Positions 40,720 to 49,681 of a stretch of 64,000 bases of DNA are shown one piece after another. The stretch is taken from contig QCWI01000002.1 in assembly GCA_003149635.1 (NCBI GenBank), positions 149,188 to 213,187 of the forward strand, given 5' to 3'. Every line of letters begins with the position of its first letter. Positions within the stretch are counted from its first letter, which is position 1. Position numbers and translations under genes: made by a program. The notes below the pieces were generated by a model, which saw nothing but the letters and a program-made list of their open reading frames with translations, was not told where the DNA came from and made no database searches. Source of the stretch: Fluviicola sp. XM-24bin1 (GTDB taxonomy: Bacteria; Bacteroidota; Bacteroidia; Flavobacteriales_D; Crocinitomicaceae).

Positions 40720-42579
40720 TTATTTCTTGACGAAAGGGTAAATAGCGCCGTTTGTCATAAACAAATAAGTTCCTGATCGTAACGTCGAAATATCAATGGT
40801 TTCTGATACTTTGTGCGTTGCGCCTTCCAGAAAAACTCTACCCGAATAGTCTGTAATCGACCATAGCCCGGTGCCAAATCCGTTAAGCGAAATCTGATTA
40901 TCGGTCGGGTTTGGATAAAGGACCATTTTTTCAGTTCGTTCCACCTCAACACGGACTACTTCGAATATTTCAGAAACTCCGTCGAAGTCAATTTGATGCA
41001 GTCGATAGTAGTTAACGCCATGGTACGGTTCTCTATCTTCAGCCGAATATACCTGCGCCTGATTGGTGGTTCCTGCTCCATCTGCGGTATGGACCAAATC
41101 CCAGTTATTTCCGTCAATAGAACGATATATTTCAAATCGGTCATTGTCTTTTTCCGACATCGTTTCCCACGTCAGGTCTACGGTATTATCATTCGAAAGA
41201 GATGCATCGAAGGATACCAATTCAACCGGTAATCCTGATCCGTTAAATTCATATGCGCCAATATCTAAGGTTCCCGAACGTACAAAATTTCTCTGATCGT
41301 ATGTTGGAACGGTCACTGTAGCATTTGACCCGCTCGCCCCGGCATCAATTGCCACACTTCCTGAGGAGAGTGATAAGGTCATTACTCCATTCGAAGCGCT
41401 GTTTGTTGCCAGAGTACTCGATAAATTAAGGTTCGCCTGAATTCCGGTTAGCGTTCCGGTGCCCGAAGGTGTAATGGACGATCCATCGAACCTTTCGACA
41501 ATATTAGAACCATTATCGTGTACATTCGCTGCCCAGGAATCGGTATTAAAGTTGAGGTCTTCGGCTGATCCGTTTACGGTGTTTTGAGCGATGATATTAT
41601 TCTTTAAGTAAAGCTGTCCCGGACTTTGCTGCATGAATACCACGTATACACCTCCCCCTTTTCCTGAAGACGATGTCACAGAGTTATACGCAATCGTATT
41701 GTTGGTCAAATAGGTTCTATTATACCACGAAAGAATAGCACCGCCAGAGGTTTCGGCCGAATTTCCGGTAAATGTCGAATTGGTCACTTCAACGGTATTA
41801 AAACGGAAGAATCCAATAGCACCTGCCACGTTATGATATCCTACACCAAAACTGCTCGCATCGGTTCCTGAATTGCCATTGAATGTGCATCGATTGATTG
41901 TCACAGTATTTGACTGCATGGAGTACAAAGCTCCTGCACCATACGCCTGACCATTGGCTGTATTGTTTCGAAAGGTACAGTCGTTCAATCGTAAATCCGG
42001 ATGAAATGACGTGTTTCCGCGAAGATAAATTCCTCCGGAGAAATAATAGTATCCACCTGACGTACCGTTGTTGATTTCATTATCCTCAACAATACAGCTG
42101 TTAAGCGTGACGATGTTATCCCGAATGTCGTCCATTACTGTTATGGCTCCTGCGTTATGCCCTTGATTGACGTTGTATCCATATCGAATCGTTAAATCTT
42201 CGAATGTTATGTCATCGTTGATGGTAAACACACAACGATCTGCCACACCAGAAGATGATGCCGATTGAATAAAAGTTGAACCGGCTCCCTGCCCGATTAT
42301 CGTGAGACTTTTCAAAAGCGAATAACCGGTAGCCGCGGCATCCCCTGTTTCACCAGAATTTGTCCAGTCAAAAATACCCGAAAGCAACAGGGTGTCCCCT
42401 TCAGCCGCATTGGTATATGCGGTATGAAAAGTTTGATAGGGATTCCCAACTGAGCCATCGCCAGTAATATCCGAACCTGTATCGGCGTTCGCTGAAACTG
42501 TATTGGAATACGCAGAATTGATGGGCAATACTGTAAGAAGCAATGCTCCGCTAATCAAAGTAAGTAATGAATTTTTCAT
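40720..42579 (-). CDS. Secreted right-handed beta-helix protein with T9SS sorting domain
   Basis: From the ATG at 42579 the 619-residue protein has a signal peptide ('VLPINSAYS') and a parallel beta-helix of repeating short strands and Asn ladders ('NSCIVEDNEINNG', 'NDCTFRNNTANG', 'NRCTFNGNSG', 'TNSTFTGNSAETSGGA'). The segment 'GSVAIDAGASG...DIGAYEF' is the choice-of-anchor Q type ending. A fibronectin-like domain ('ELVSFDASL', 'DLTWETMSEKDNDRFEI') and a T9SS sorting domain ('LYPNPTDNQISL') follow. Such proteins are surface adhesins or polysaccharide-binding or lyase-like proteins; no catalytic residues can be assigned. An upstream ATG at 42606 is less likely. Confidence 0.88.
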   Translation of the reverse strand: MKNSLLTLISGALLLTVLPINSAYSNTVSANADTGSDITGDGSVGNPYQTFHTAYTNAAEGDTLLLSGIFDWTNSGETGDAAATGYSLLKSLTIIGQGAGSTFIQSASSSGVADRCVFTINDDITFEDLTIRYGYNVNQGHNAGAITVMDDIRDNIVTLNSCIVEDNEINNGTSGGYYYFSGGIYLRGNTSFHPDLRLNDCTFRNNTANGQAYGAGALYSMQSNTVTINRCTFNGNSGTDASSFGVGYHNVAGAIGFFRFNTVEVTNSTFTGNSAETSGGAILSWYNRTYLTNNTIAYNSVTSSSGKGGGVYVVFMQQSPGQLYLKNNIIAQNTVNGSAEDLNFNTDSWAANVHDNGSNIVERFDGSSITPSGTGTLTGIQANLNLSSTLATNSASNGVMTLSLSSGSVAIDAGASGSNATVTVPTYDQRNFVRSGTLDIGAYEFNGSGLPVELVSFDASLSNDNTVDLTWETMSEKDNDRFEIYRSIDGNNWDLVHTADGAGTTNQAQVYSAEDREPYHGVNYYRLHQIDFDGVSEIFEVVRVEVERTEKMVLYPNPTDNQISLNGFGTGLWSITDYSGRVFLEGATHKVSETIDISTLRSGTYLFMTNGAIYPFVKK

Positions 42580-42700
42580 GATGCTAAATTGAAGTTTGAA
42601 CCTCAATGTAGCTTCATTGGTCCCGGCAGTAATGCCCCAGTATTACCAACGCAATCAATCAATTTCCGAGCGTCGAAATTTCGTAAAATAGTAGACTAGC

Positions 42701-43252
42701 TTATTTCCAGCTTTTGTCGATGCGTTTGGCTACCTTCTTGCGCAACTTTCGCATTACCTTCTGGCGACTTCCGGCGTTTCCGCATTTGATGATTTCACTG
42801 TGCACCAATTTGCCTTTTCTGAAGAATTTGTACTCAAACGATACCGAAACCACTCCTTCCTGATAAATGGCGAATAAGTTTCCACGAGATAGTGCTTCGG
42901 AAAGTGTTTCGTCCGTGTTGGAGGTCTTAAATCGTTTGTCGTACCCTCGTACTGAAATAACCATGTAGGTATCGAAGCCTTCTCCGCTAAGTTCGGTCGA
43001 AACAGAATCCGATGCCAATGTTTGAGAATCTGCTCCCTGCTTGATTAAATTCAGAGAAGCTTTCGATTTGATTCCTGCATTTCCGAACAATTCACTCATG
43101 GAAATTTCCACAGAATAGCGATCCGCCGGATCATCCATTTGACCAATGATGACAACATTCGTCAATTTCAATGGCTCCTTATCTTTCTTTTTCTTCTGTG
43201 CCTGTGCTCCAAAAACGAGCATCACGGCGCATAGTGCAACAATGAGTTTCAT
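42701..43252 (-). CDS. Secreted basic protein of unknown function
   Basis: The 183-residue protein has a signal peptide ('MLVFGAQAQKKKKDK'), a beta-rich middle ('LTNVVIIGQMDDPADRYSVEI', 'TYMVISVRGYDKRF') and a strongly basic C-terminal helix ('KVMRKLRKKVAKRIDKSW'). The family is not recognised. It begins 3 nt after the metF stop, so it is probably co-transcribed with that gene, though no metabolic link is evident. Confidence 0.65.
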   Translation of the reverse strand: MKLIVALCAVMLVFGAQAQKKKKDKEPLKLTNVVIIGQMDDPADRYSVEISMSELFGNAGIKSKASLNLIKQGADSQTLASDSVSTELSGEGFDTYMVISVRGYDKRFKTSNTDETLSEALSRGNLFAIYQEGVVSVSFEYKFFRKGKLVHSEIIKCGNAGSRQKVMRKLRKKVAKRIDKSWK

Positions 43253-43255
43253 AGT

Positions 43256-44206
43256 CTAGAATATTTCTTTCGCGATGGCTTTCACCGAATCGGAATTGGA
43301 CATTGTATAATAGTGAATACATGGAACATTTGCAGCTTTCAATTCTTTTGATTGCTGAATTCCCCATTCGATTCCTACTTGTTCAGCGTCTTTGTTGTTC
43401 TTACATTTCAATAATTCTGCTGAAAGCGCTTCCGGATAATCAATGTGGAAGAACTTCGGTAAGAATGAGATGTGACGCATGGTTTTAATCGGTTTCAATC
43501 CTGGAATGATTGGAACGGTAATTCCTTCTTTACGACATGCATCAACGAAGGCGAAATACTTCTCATTATCGAAGAACATTTGCGTAACGATGTATTCGGC
43601 TCCAGCATCTACCTTCTGCTTCAAGTACTGCAAATCCGTACTTAAATTCATCGCTTCGAAGTGCTTTTCTGGATACCCGGCCGCTCCAATACAGAAGTTT
43701 GTTGGCTCCAAATTCACATCGTCCATCAAGTAATTTCCATTGTTCATCTCACCGATCTGCTCAATCAATTCAACCGCGTATGAGTGTCCATCTTGATGCG
43801 GACGGAAAGAGCTCTCCGTTTTGATGGAATCTCCGCGAAGTGCCAAAACGTTATCAATTCCAAGGAACTGAAGGTCGATCAAGGCATTCTCCGTTTCTTC
43901 ACGACTAAATCCACCACAGATCAAATGAGGCACGGCATCTACCTGATACTTGTTCATAATCGCTGCACAAATTCCAACCGTTCCCGGACGTTTTCGAATG
44001 GCGATTTTTTCCAACAAACCGTTTTCTCGTTCCTTGTAGATGAACTCCTCTCGGTGGTACGTAACATTCACAAATCGTGGATTGAATTCCATCAATGGAT
44101 CAATTCCGTCAAATATGGATTGAATGCTTTTACCCTTCAATGGAGGCAAAATCTCAAATGAGAACAATGTGCCGTCAGATGCTTTTAAATGCTCGGTTAC
44201 TTTCAT
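43256..44206 (-). CDS. metF: 5,10-methylenetetrahydrofolate reductase
   Basis: The 316-residue TIM-barrel flavoprotein has the family motifs 'FSFEILPPLKGKSIQSIFDGI' (catalytic Glu in 'FEILPP'), 'FVNVTYHRE', 'HLICGGFSREE', 'NVLALRGDS' and 'YIVTQMFFDNEKYFAFV'. It reduces methylene-THF to methyl-THF for methionine synthesis. The ATG at 44206 is used; a TTG three codons upstream is possible. Methyl-THF feeds the SAM pool used by the many methyltransferases in this window, a general not specific link. Confidence 0.95.
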   Translation of the reverse strand: MKVTEHLKASDGTLFSFEILPPLKGKSIQSIFDGIDPLMEFNPRFVNVTYHREEFIYKERENGLLEKIAIRKRPGTVGICAAIMNKYQVDAVPHLICGGFSREETENALIDLQFLGIDNVLALRGDSIKTESSFRPHQDGHSYAVELIEQIGEMNNGNYLMDDVNLEPTNFCIGAAGYPEKHFEAMNLSTDLQYLKQKVDAGAEYIVTQMFFDNEKYFAFVDACRKEGITVPIIPGLKPIKTMRHISFLPKFFHIDYPEALSAELLKCKNNKDAEQVGIEWGIQQSKELKAANVPCIHYYTMSNSDSVKAIAKEIF

Positions 44207-44290
44207 GGATTCCAAGAATAGGGGGCAAAGATAATGTTATTGAGCCTTTAACCTTGAATAATTTGCACCATTTAACAGGCGCTGGGAAAG

Positions 44291-44950
44291 TTATTTCAGT
44301 AGCGTTTCAGCCAACAAAAGATCCATCGGTGTCGTGATTTTGATGTTCTCGTCATTGCCATCTACCAAATGAATGTATTCACCACTCTTCTCCACAAGGC
44401 TGGCATCGTCGGTAATCGCGTGATGATACTCCTGCGCATAAGCTTGCTCCAACACTGATTTCTCGAAGCATTGTGGGGTTTGTACATTTCGATATTCCGA
44501 ACGAATCACCGCTTCGGATTTCTTACCGGATACTTTTCGCAATGATTCTTTTACGGGCGAAACTGGAATCACAGCATTGTAATCTTCCAATGCTTCCACA
44601 CAACGATCCAATGTTTCTTGAGAAACTAGTGGACGAACACCGTCATGCACCATCACGATAGGTTCGGTACAATGCTGCAACGCATTTTTAATGGAATGGA
44701 AGCGCTCCTGACCACCCGCAACGACTTGATGCGGCACGTCAAATTGGTAGGTATTAATGAGTTCCTCCCAATACTCAAGCCAACTTTCCGGCAAGGTCAC
44801 CAGAATTTGCGCAGATGCATTGAATTGATGAAACAACGAAATGGTATGGAACAAAATAGGTTTTCCAGCAACCTCCATAAACTGCTTTGGGATTTCGCTT
44901 CCCATGCGTTTGCCAGTTCCACCAGCTGTGATAATTACTGAAATATCCAT
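44291..44950 (-). CDS. ispD: 2-C-methyl-D-erythritol 4-phosphate cytidylyltransferase
   Basis: The 219-residue enzyme has the nucleotidyl-transferase signature 'IITAGGTGKRMGSEIPKQF', followed by 'VVAGGQERFHSIKNAL', 'VMVHDGVRPLVS', 'RNVQTPQCF' and 'ITDDASLVEKSG', all IspD hallmarks. It makes CDP-methylerythritol in the MEP route to isoprenoids, including the polyprenyl carriers used for wall and surface glycans. Complete length; a single gene here, not fused to IspF. Confidence 0.95.
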   Translation of the reverse strand: MDISVIITAGGTGKRMGSEIPKQFMEVAGKPILFHTISLFHQFNASAQILVTLPESWLEYWEELINTYQFDVPHQVVAGGQERFHSIKNALQHCTEPIVMVHDGVRPLVSQETLDRCVEALEDYNAVIPVSPVKESLRKVSGKKSEAVIRSEYRNVQTPQCFEKSVLEQAYAQEYHHAITDDASLVEKSGEYIHLVDGNDENIKITTPMDLLLAETLLK

Positions 44951-45049
44951 GTCGTAAAATTAGGGTTTCTTTTCGACGATGTGTGTGAACGTTGGTTTAT
45001 AACCAAATGGTTATATCGTGATATGGCGATTACTAAAATATTAAGCCAC

Positions 45050-45081
45050 AAAAAAACCCTGATTATCTTTCGACGTCAGGG
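45050..45081 (-). terminator. Intrinsic terminator
   Basis: A 6-bp stem CCCTGA/TCAGGG (minus strand, 45081-45076 with 45062-45057), a 13-nt loop and seven T-rich positions follow the small gene stopping at 45104. Confidence 0.75.
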
Positions 45082-45103
45082 CTTCAATATCATTTCTTTA
45101 CGA

Positions 45104-45298
45104 TTACTTCAACTGATTCGGATCGTTTTCAGCTTGCTGATTGAACTTCTTCTGCCAGTTTAGCCAGTAGAACAATCCAACAAATCCAAGAGCAATACAC
45201 GCGTAGTTGAACATGTTTCCAATCATGTCAGCTTGCAACAATGTAAATGTCCATTGCAAAAAGTCTCCTAGTCCCCAAAAAAGATCGTAAAGTGTCAT
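45104..45298 (-). CDS. Small membrane protein, DUF6341-like
   Basis: The 64-residue protein has an amphipathic N-terminus ('MTLYDLFWGLGDFLQWTF'), one membrane span (about residues 28-46, 'ACIALGFVGLFYWLNW') and a polar tail. Size, one span and 'FYWLNWQKKF' recall the DUF6341 mini-proteins of Flavobacteriia, which have no known function. It is flanked by 224 nt of gene-free DNA upstream and a terminator downstream, so it is monocistronic. Confidence 0.6.
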   Translation of the reverse strand: MTLYDLFWGLGDFLQWTFTLLQADMIGNMFNYACIALGFVGLFYWLNWQKKFNQQAENDPNQLK

Positions 45299-45522
45299 GT
45301 CTTAATTTTTAACTGACACAAATTAAATCAATTTTTTCCGTTCGGCGATGCAAAGTCGCGGAAATGTTGATGAATGCAATCAGAAATCATCTTTGGTCAA
45401 TTAATGATAATCCTTAAACACTTGGTTGCGTCATAATTGGAATTGCGACCGTGACGCATTGATTTGCATAGTAAGAACATGAATTGGTTGAATATACAAT
45501 TCGACATTATATTTACAGTTGT

Positions 45523-45930
45523 ATGCGAAATGAAACCGTTTACGATATCCTACTTGATTATCTCAATCAACGCAAGAACGCAGAACTTGATTCCGAATCG
45601 ATTAAAAGGCGGTTGAAAAGAAACGGTAAAAATGAAGATGAGATTCATCAGATTATAGTCGAATTTGATGATGAATGGGATCGAGAATGTATTCATTTGA
45701 AGGAGGTGAAATATTCAAAAACTATTTTTATTGGAGGATTGCTTGCCGCTGTTTGTATTGGAATCATCAGCATATTATCAGCACTTGGATTTGGCATCTT
45801 CCCAAATTTCACCTTGACTTGGTTTGGTGGAGTAGCAGCAGGACTCATGCTTGCCATTAAGGGATTTAACGGGATGCGAAAAAGAACCCTGAGAGAAAAA
45901 CGCTTGAAGATTAAGTACCAAAACTGGTAA
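45523..45930 (+). CDS. Hypothetical protein with two membrane spans
   Basis: From the ATG at 45523 the 135-residue protein has a charged helical N-terminus ('ETVYDILLDYLNQRK', 'SIKRRLKRNGKNEDEIHQII') that looks like a small helical bundle. Two hydrophobic spans (about residues 68-88 and 94-112) and a basic tail follow. The upstream extension of the frame lacks coding character. The family is not recognised. Confidence 0.6.
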   Translation: MRNETVYDILLDYLNQRKNAELDSESIKRRLKRNGKNEDEIHQIIVEFDDEWDRECIHLKEVKYSKTIFIGGLLAAVCIGIISILSALGFGIFPNFTLTWFGGVAAGLMLAIKGFNGMRKRTLREKRLKIKYQNW

Positions 45931-46026
45931 CTATAACATACGAAAAGAGCATTCCTACGTTGGGAAACTGTCCCATGAAATCTTCAGACATTCCTATTAC
46001 TTTCCATATACTTCAAATGAATAGTT

Positions 46027-46677
46027 ATGAAAAGTTTACTAATACTCGTCGTTCTTTTTCTCTCAACTTCTACATTCGCTCAATCCGACACTCGTTACAT
46101 AGGATACTCTTTTACTCCTACTTTATATGAGAGTTCTAGCATTATAGCCTTTGGACATAAAATAGAAGGAGGACTTGAGTACCGATCCGGTTGGAATTTA
46201 CTGGGCGGACTTCAGTACAATTTTAATAGATCTCAACACTCATTCTCAAATTATTCTTACCGATCTCAAGGTTTGTCAGGCTCGATTTCTCTGCTCCGAA
46301 GATTAACGAAATCGTATGGAATCATTAGTCCTATTGGAGGTGTTTGTTTGGGAGGTTCATTCTTAAATTCAGAGCGAAAAAATCCCAATGGCGATCTTAC
46401 AGCAATCAAATCAGCTTATTCAACGCAAGAATTCTCACCTCGCTTTTTTGCCACTTTGATGCTGCAACTTGATCTCGCAATCGGACCCTTTGCTTTAAGA
46501 GGAGGTCCGTCTTATACTATTCAGGAATTCCGAACTTCTGAGAATGATCGAATGCAGAGTACATTATCCAGAGCTATTGGGTTTCGCTTTGGGTTCTTTT
46601 ACATCTTAAACAACACGCAAACGCTACGGAAAGTTCATATTCCCTCTAAGGGACTCATTAAGAACAAGTATAGGTGA
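46027..46677 (+). CDS. Predicted small outer-membrane beta-barrel protein
   Basis: The 216-residue protein has a signal peptide ('LSTSTFAQSD') and amphipathic strands ('IEGGLEYRSGWNLLGGLQYNF', 'GLSGSISLLRRL', 'FFATLMLQLDLAIGPFALRGG') of an OmpW/OprF-like porin-type barrel. The last 20 residues are polar, unlike a canonical barrel end. No family is assigned. It ends 2 nt before the convergent rsmA stop. Confidence 0.6.
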   Translation: MKSLLILVVLFLSTSTFAQSDTRYIGYSFTPTLYESSSIIAFGHKIEGGLEYRSGWNLLGGLQYNFNRSQHSFSNYSYRSQGLSGSISLLRRLTKSYGIISPIGGVCLGGSFLNSERKNPNGDLTAIKSAYSTQEFSPRFFATLMLQLDLAIGPFALRGGPSYTIQEFRTSENDRMQSTLSRAIGFRFGFFYILNNTQTLRKVHIPSKGLIKNKYR

Positions 46678-46679
46678 TA

Positions 46680-47462
46680 TTAAGACGACTCTAATTTGGA
46701 TTCAACCGCCTGAGTGAGTTCAATAAATTGTTCAACACTTAGTACCTCTGGTCGTAACGTTAAGTATTCGTGATCGAAATCCTTGCCTTTAATCAGGGGT
46801 TTCAATCCGTTTCGAATGGTTTTTCGGCGCTGATTGAAACACATTTTGACAATCTGTTTAAACAATTTTTCATCGCATGGAAGTGTCTCACGATCGTTTC
46901 TGGTGCATCGAATCACTCCTGATTTCACCTTTGGTGGCGGATTGAACACGTGCTCGTCTACAGTGAAACAATATTCAATATCATAATACGCCTGAAGTAA
47001 TACACTCAGGATTCCATACTGCTTACTTCCTGGCTTTTCAGCTACGCGTTCAGCAACTTCTTTCTGGAACATTCCCATGATCTCTGGAATCTGATTCCGG
47101 TACTCCAGGCATTTGAATAAGATCTGGGAAGAAATGTTGTATGGAAAATTACCAACAACGCCAAAGGGTTCGGTTCCGAGGTGTTGTTGTAAATCCGTTT
47201 TCAAAAAATCGGCTTCCAGGATTCTATCTGAAGGAACTACCTTATTTACGCGCAAGTATTCGATACTTTCTGAGTCGATGTCCATCACCCAGGTTTCCAA
47301 ATCGCGAGCTACTAAGAAATCCGTCAAGGCGCCCATCCCCGGGCCGATTTCCAATACACGCGTGCAATCGTTTTTTGCACTGTACTGATCGGCAATTTTA
47401 CGACAGATGTTTTTGTCGGTGAGAAAATGTTGTCCCAGATGTTTCTTCGCCCGAACACTCAT
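46680..47462 (-). CDS. rsmA: 16S rRNA dimethyladenosine transferase
   Basis: The 260-residue methyltransferase shows 'KKHLGQHFLTDKNICRKI', SAM motif 'VLEIGPGMGALTDFL', 'VVGNFPYNISSQILFKCLE' (the NFPY catalytic motif) and 'FQKEVAERV'. It dimethylates two adjacent adenines of helix 45 in 16S rRNA, a late step in small-subunit assembly; its loss gives kasugamycin resistance. The start overlaps the DUF4286 stop as ATGA. Confidence 0.96.
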   Translation of the reverse strand: MSVRAKKHLGQHFLTDKNICRKIADQYSAKNDCTRVLEIGPGMGALTDFLVARDLETWVMDIDSESIEYLRVNKVVPSDRILEADFLKTDLQQHLGTEPFGVVGNFPYNISSQILFKCLEYRNQIPEIMGMFQKEVAERVAEKPGSKQYGILSVLLQAYYDIEYCFTVDEHVFNPPPKVKSGVIRCTRNDRETLPCDEKLFKQIVKMCFNQRRKTIRNGLKPLIKGKDFDHEYLTLRPEVLSVEQFIELTQAVESKLESS

Positions 47463-47773
47463 GGTTTGAATTCTTCAACAATAGTCATCATCGTTCTGAA
47501 AGCCGCGAATCGACCACTATAACGTTCCGTATGTTCTCTTTGAAGTGCCGGTGCATGATTCGATTGGTACTCATCGAACTTCTCTTGATTAATCGCTACG
47601 TAGGAAATTGCATACGCCAAACCACCGTGTTCTTCTGCGTGAATTCGTGACAATCTCGCTTCCGTGAAACAACCGGTGTTAATTACATCAGGAATATGCT
47701 TCGAACGCATCCAATTCAACCACTCCTTCTCGGCGCTTTCGTCAATACTAACCGTTACATTGTATAGAATCAT
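47459..47773 (-). CDS. DUF4286 family protein
   Basis: The 104-residue soluble protein has a ferredoxin-like ABM-type pattern: 'ILYNVTVSIDESAEKEWLNWM', 'HIPDVINTGCFTEARLSRI', 'SYVAINQEKFDEYQ' and 'RYSGRFAAFRTMM'. DUF4286 proteins occur next to rsmA in many Bacteroidota; their function is unknown. ATGA overlap with rsmA means coupled translation. Confidence 0.88.
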   Translation of the reverse strand: MILYNVTVSIDESAEKEWLNWMRSKHIPDVINTGCFTEARLSRIHAEEHGGLAYAISYVAINQEKFDEYQSNHAPALQREHTERYSGRFAAFRTMMTIVEEFKP

Positions 47774-47898
47774 GGTGCGAAGTTAGTAATTAGACAAAAG
47801 ATGGAAAGAATAAAGAACAGAGAGCTGGAAAGATGGATTAGACAGATTAGATCAATTAGACTTTCTAATTCGTCCAATCCATCCAGACTTTCTAACAT

Positions 47899-49482
47899 CT
47901 AATACGGTTCTGCCACTCCGTAAACGTCGATCAGTTGGAATTCTGCGACGGAACTCCCTCGTACCATGAACTTCACATTGGAGCGCATCGTTGATTCCAG
48001 TTTCAAGGTTGTATTGATCGATTCGAAATAGTTTTGATCGGTGCTGCAGAAATGATATCGGAATTTTCCTGAAGGTTTTTCCTCTTGAAAACTACCAACC
48101 GGAGGAACGAACGGTACAAATTCTTGACCTACAACCGTGGTCAACACGTCGCCGTCATTCATTTCAAAAGAGGCCGTCATTCCGTACTTCACCATGAGCG
48201 AATAAACATTTCCTGAAGTCTTGTTATCACTCACATAAACGATGATATCATAATCACTACCATTTCGGAATTCCACCGATTTAGACGCCGATCTTTTGGA
48301 TAAATCTTTAACTCCAGGATATCGTACAAAAGAGACTTCAGTCGCGCAGCTATCACTGTAATAATTCTCCTTAAGGGTTACATCCATGTTCACGTCCGAG
48401 AAAATTTGCTCCATCAAGGGCGTCTTAAATGGATTCCGAAGGGAAATCTGCGAACCGCTTTGAATAATGATATCTGGATCTACCATGCGGCCTTCCATGA
48501 AGGATTCCTGTTCAATGACATCCGTCAAAGAATCAATTTTATTCAATTCTTCATCCGAGAAATCCGCATTGGCGCTGTCATAAGCGTGATAAACATCCGC
48601 CTTGCTAAACGGCTTGGCCACTAACAAATAGATTCCAGCTCCGATAATGCCGAGAATAATAATCCCAACCAAAATCGGTCGTACGCGTACTCTTGATTTC
48701 GCGGCTTCCATCTTTTTCACCTGCAAGTTCCCTGCGGCCAAATCTTTTCGAAGCTCGGTCAATTTCAATTCGTGCTCCTTATTCAGCTCCAGACGCTCCA
48801 TTTGTTTCAAGATCCAATTGGCGAATCGAACCGTACAAGAAGGTGCATGAATGGCTTCCATGATCCGATCCACGTATTCCATTTTCATGGCATACGATCG
48901 TTTCGACAAGTAATTCATCGATTCAATAAATGCATCGGAACAAAGAGGAGTAACTGTATTGATGAGTGCTTGCTCGTTGGATAAGGTATCCGCTTTGGAA
49001 ACGATGTCAAGGTAGATCCGAACGGATTTGAACAACTGCATTTCTACGGTTGCTCTTGTATCAGCTTCCAATAAAGGACAGTACGAAAAATAGTCGGTCA
49101 GCGGTTCAATCTCACTAGGAATGTTCTTCAACAAGATGTTACCCAAATACGGTGAGATGAATCGTTGAAATCCAGCGGCGAATGTGTGACTCAATACGTT
49201 TTGATCGTCTCTGAACTTGCCCGTTACTTTCTGATTGCTGAGTGTCTCTCTTAATGTTTTGGACTGATTAACCCAACCGTGAAAAACAATGGATTCTGCA
49301 GTTTGAACGGAGGCGACAAATTGAAGAAAATCGTTTCTGTCAATTCCCGCTTTTTCGCGAAGAGCATCCCCTTCTGCCGATTGCAAGCGTTGTAAAAATG
49401 CTGCATGCCCTTCCGGAGAAAGCAAATCTGATTCCTTGGAATATAAATCTTTGAAAGTGGAAAGTGCGATCCAGCGTGCCAT
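47899..49482 (-). CDS. Large single-span protein of unknown function
   Basis: The 527-residue protein has a helical cytoplasmic N-terminal region (about 1-265) ending in a charged segment ('LELNKEHELKLTELRKDLAA'), one membrane span (about 272-292, 'ILVGIIILGIIGAGIYLLV') and a beta-rich extracytoplasmic half. The latter carries 'IVYVSDNKTSGNVYSLMVKYG' and paired cysteines ('YYSDSCATEVSF', 'RYHFCSTDQNYF'). No family is recognised. The topology would suit a signal-relaying or assembly protein, which is speculation. It is monocistronic, between rsmA and the CtpA-type protease. Confidence 0.65.
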   Translation of the reverse strand: MARWIALSTFKDLYSKESDLLSPEGHAAFLQRLQSAEGDALREKAGIDRNDFLQFVASVQTAESIVFHGWVNQSKTLRETLSNQKVTGKFRDDQNVLSHTFAAGFQRFISPYLGNILLKNIPSEIEPLTDYFSYCPLLEADTRATVEMQLFKSVRIYLDIVSKADTLSNEQALINTVTPLCSDAFIESMNYLSKRSYAMKMEYVDRIMEAIHAPSCTVRFANWILKQMERLELNKEHELKLTELRKDLAAGNLQVKKMEAAKSRVRVRPILVGIIILGIIGAGIYLLVAKPFSKADVYHAYDSANADFSDEELNKIDSLTDVIEQESFMEGRMVDPDIIIQSGSQISLRNPFKTPLMEQIFSDVNMDVTLKENYYSDSCATEVSFVRYPGVKDLSKRSASKSVEFRNGSDYDIIVYVSDNKTSGNVYSLMVKYGMTASFEMNDGDVLTTVVGQEFVPFVPPVGSFQEEKPSGKFRYHFCSTDQNYFESINTTLKLESTMRSNVKFMVRGSSVAEFQLIDVYGVAEPY

Positions 49483-49565
49483 GCTTCAATTTGATTTAAA
49501 AATACCAATTTTTATTACGCATCGTAACTGGGATTAAATTGCCAGAATCACAATCTATACTTGCT

Positions 49566-49652
49566 TTTTTACCGCAAAGGCGCAAGGGCGCTATTTTAAC
49601 TAGGACTTACAGTCGGTGAAAAGATCGCAATGGATTATGACAAGTCATAATC
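49566..49652. repeat. Dispersed palindromic repeat element, copy 2
   Basis: TTTTTACCGCAAAGGCGC (from 49566) is followed 67 nt later by the perfect palindrome GATTATGAC-AA-GTCATAATC (49633-49652). Both parts and their spacing match copy 1 (35925-36013) read on the other strand; the DNA between them is diverged. Confidence 0.7.
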
Positions 49653-49681
49653 TGGTGTTCCCATTCGTAAATCGCGATGGG

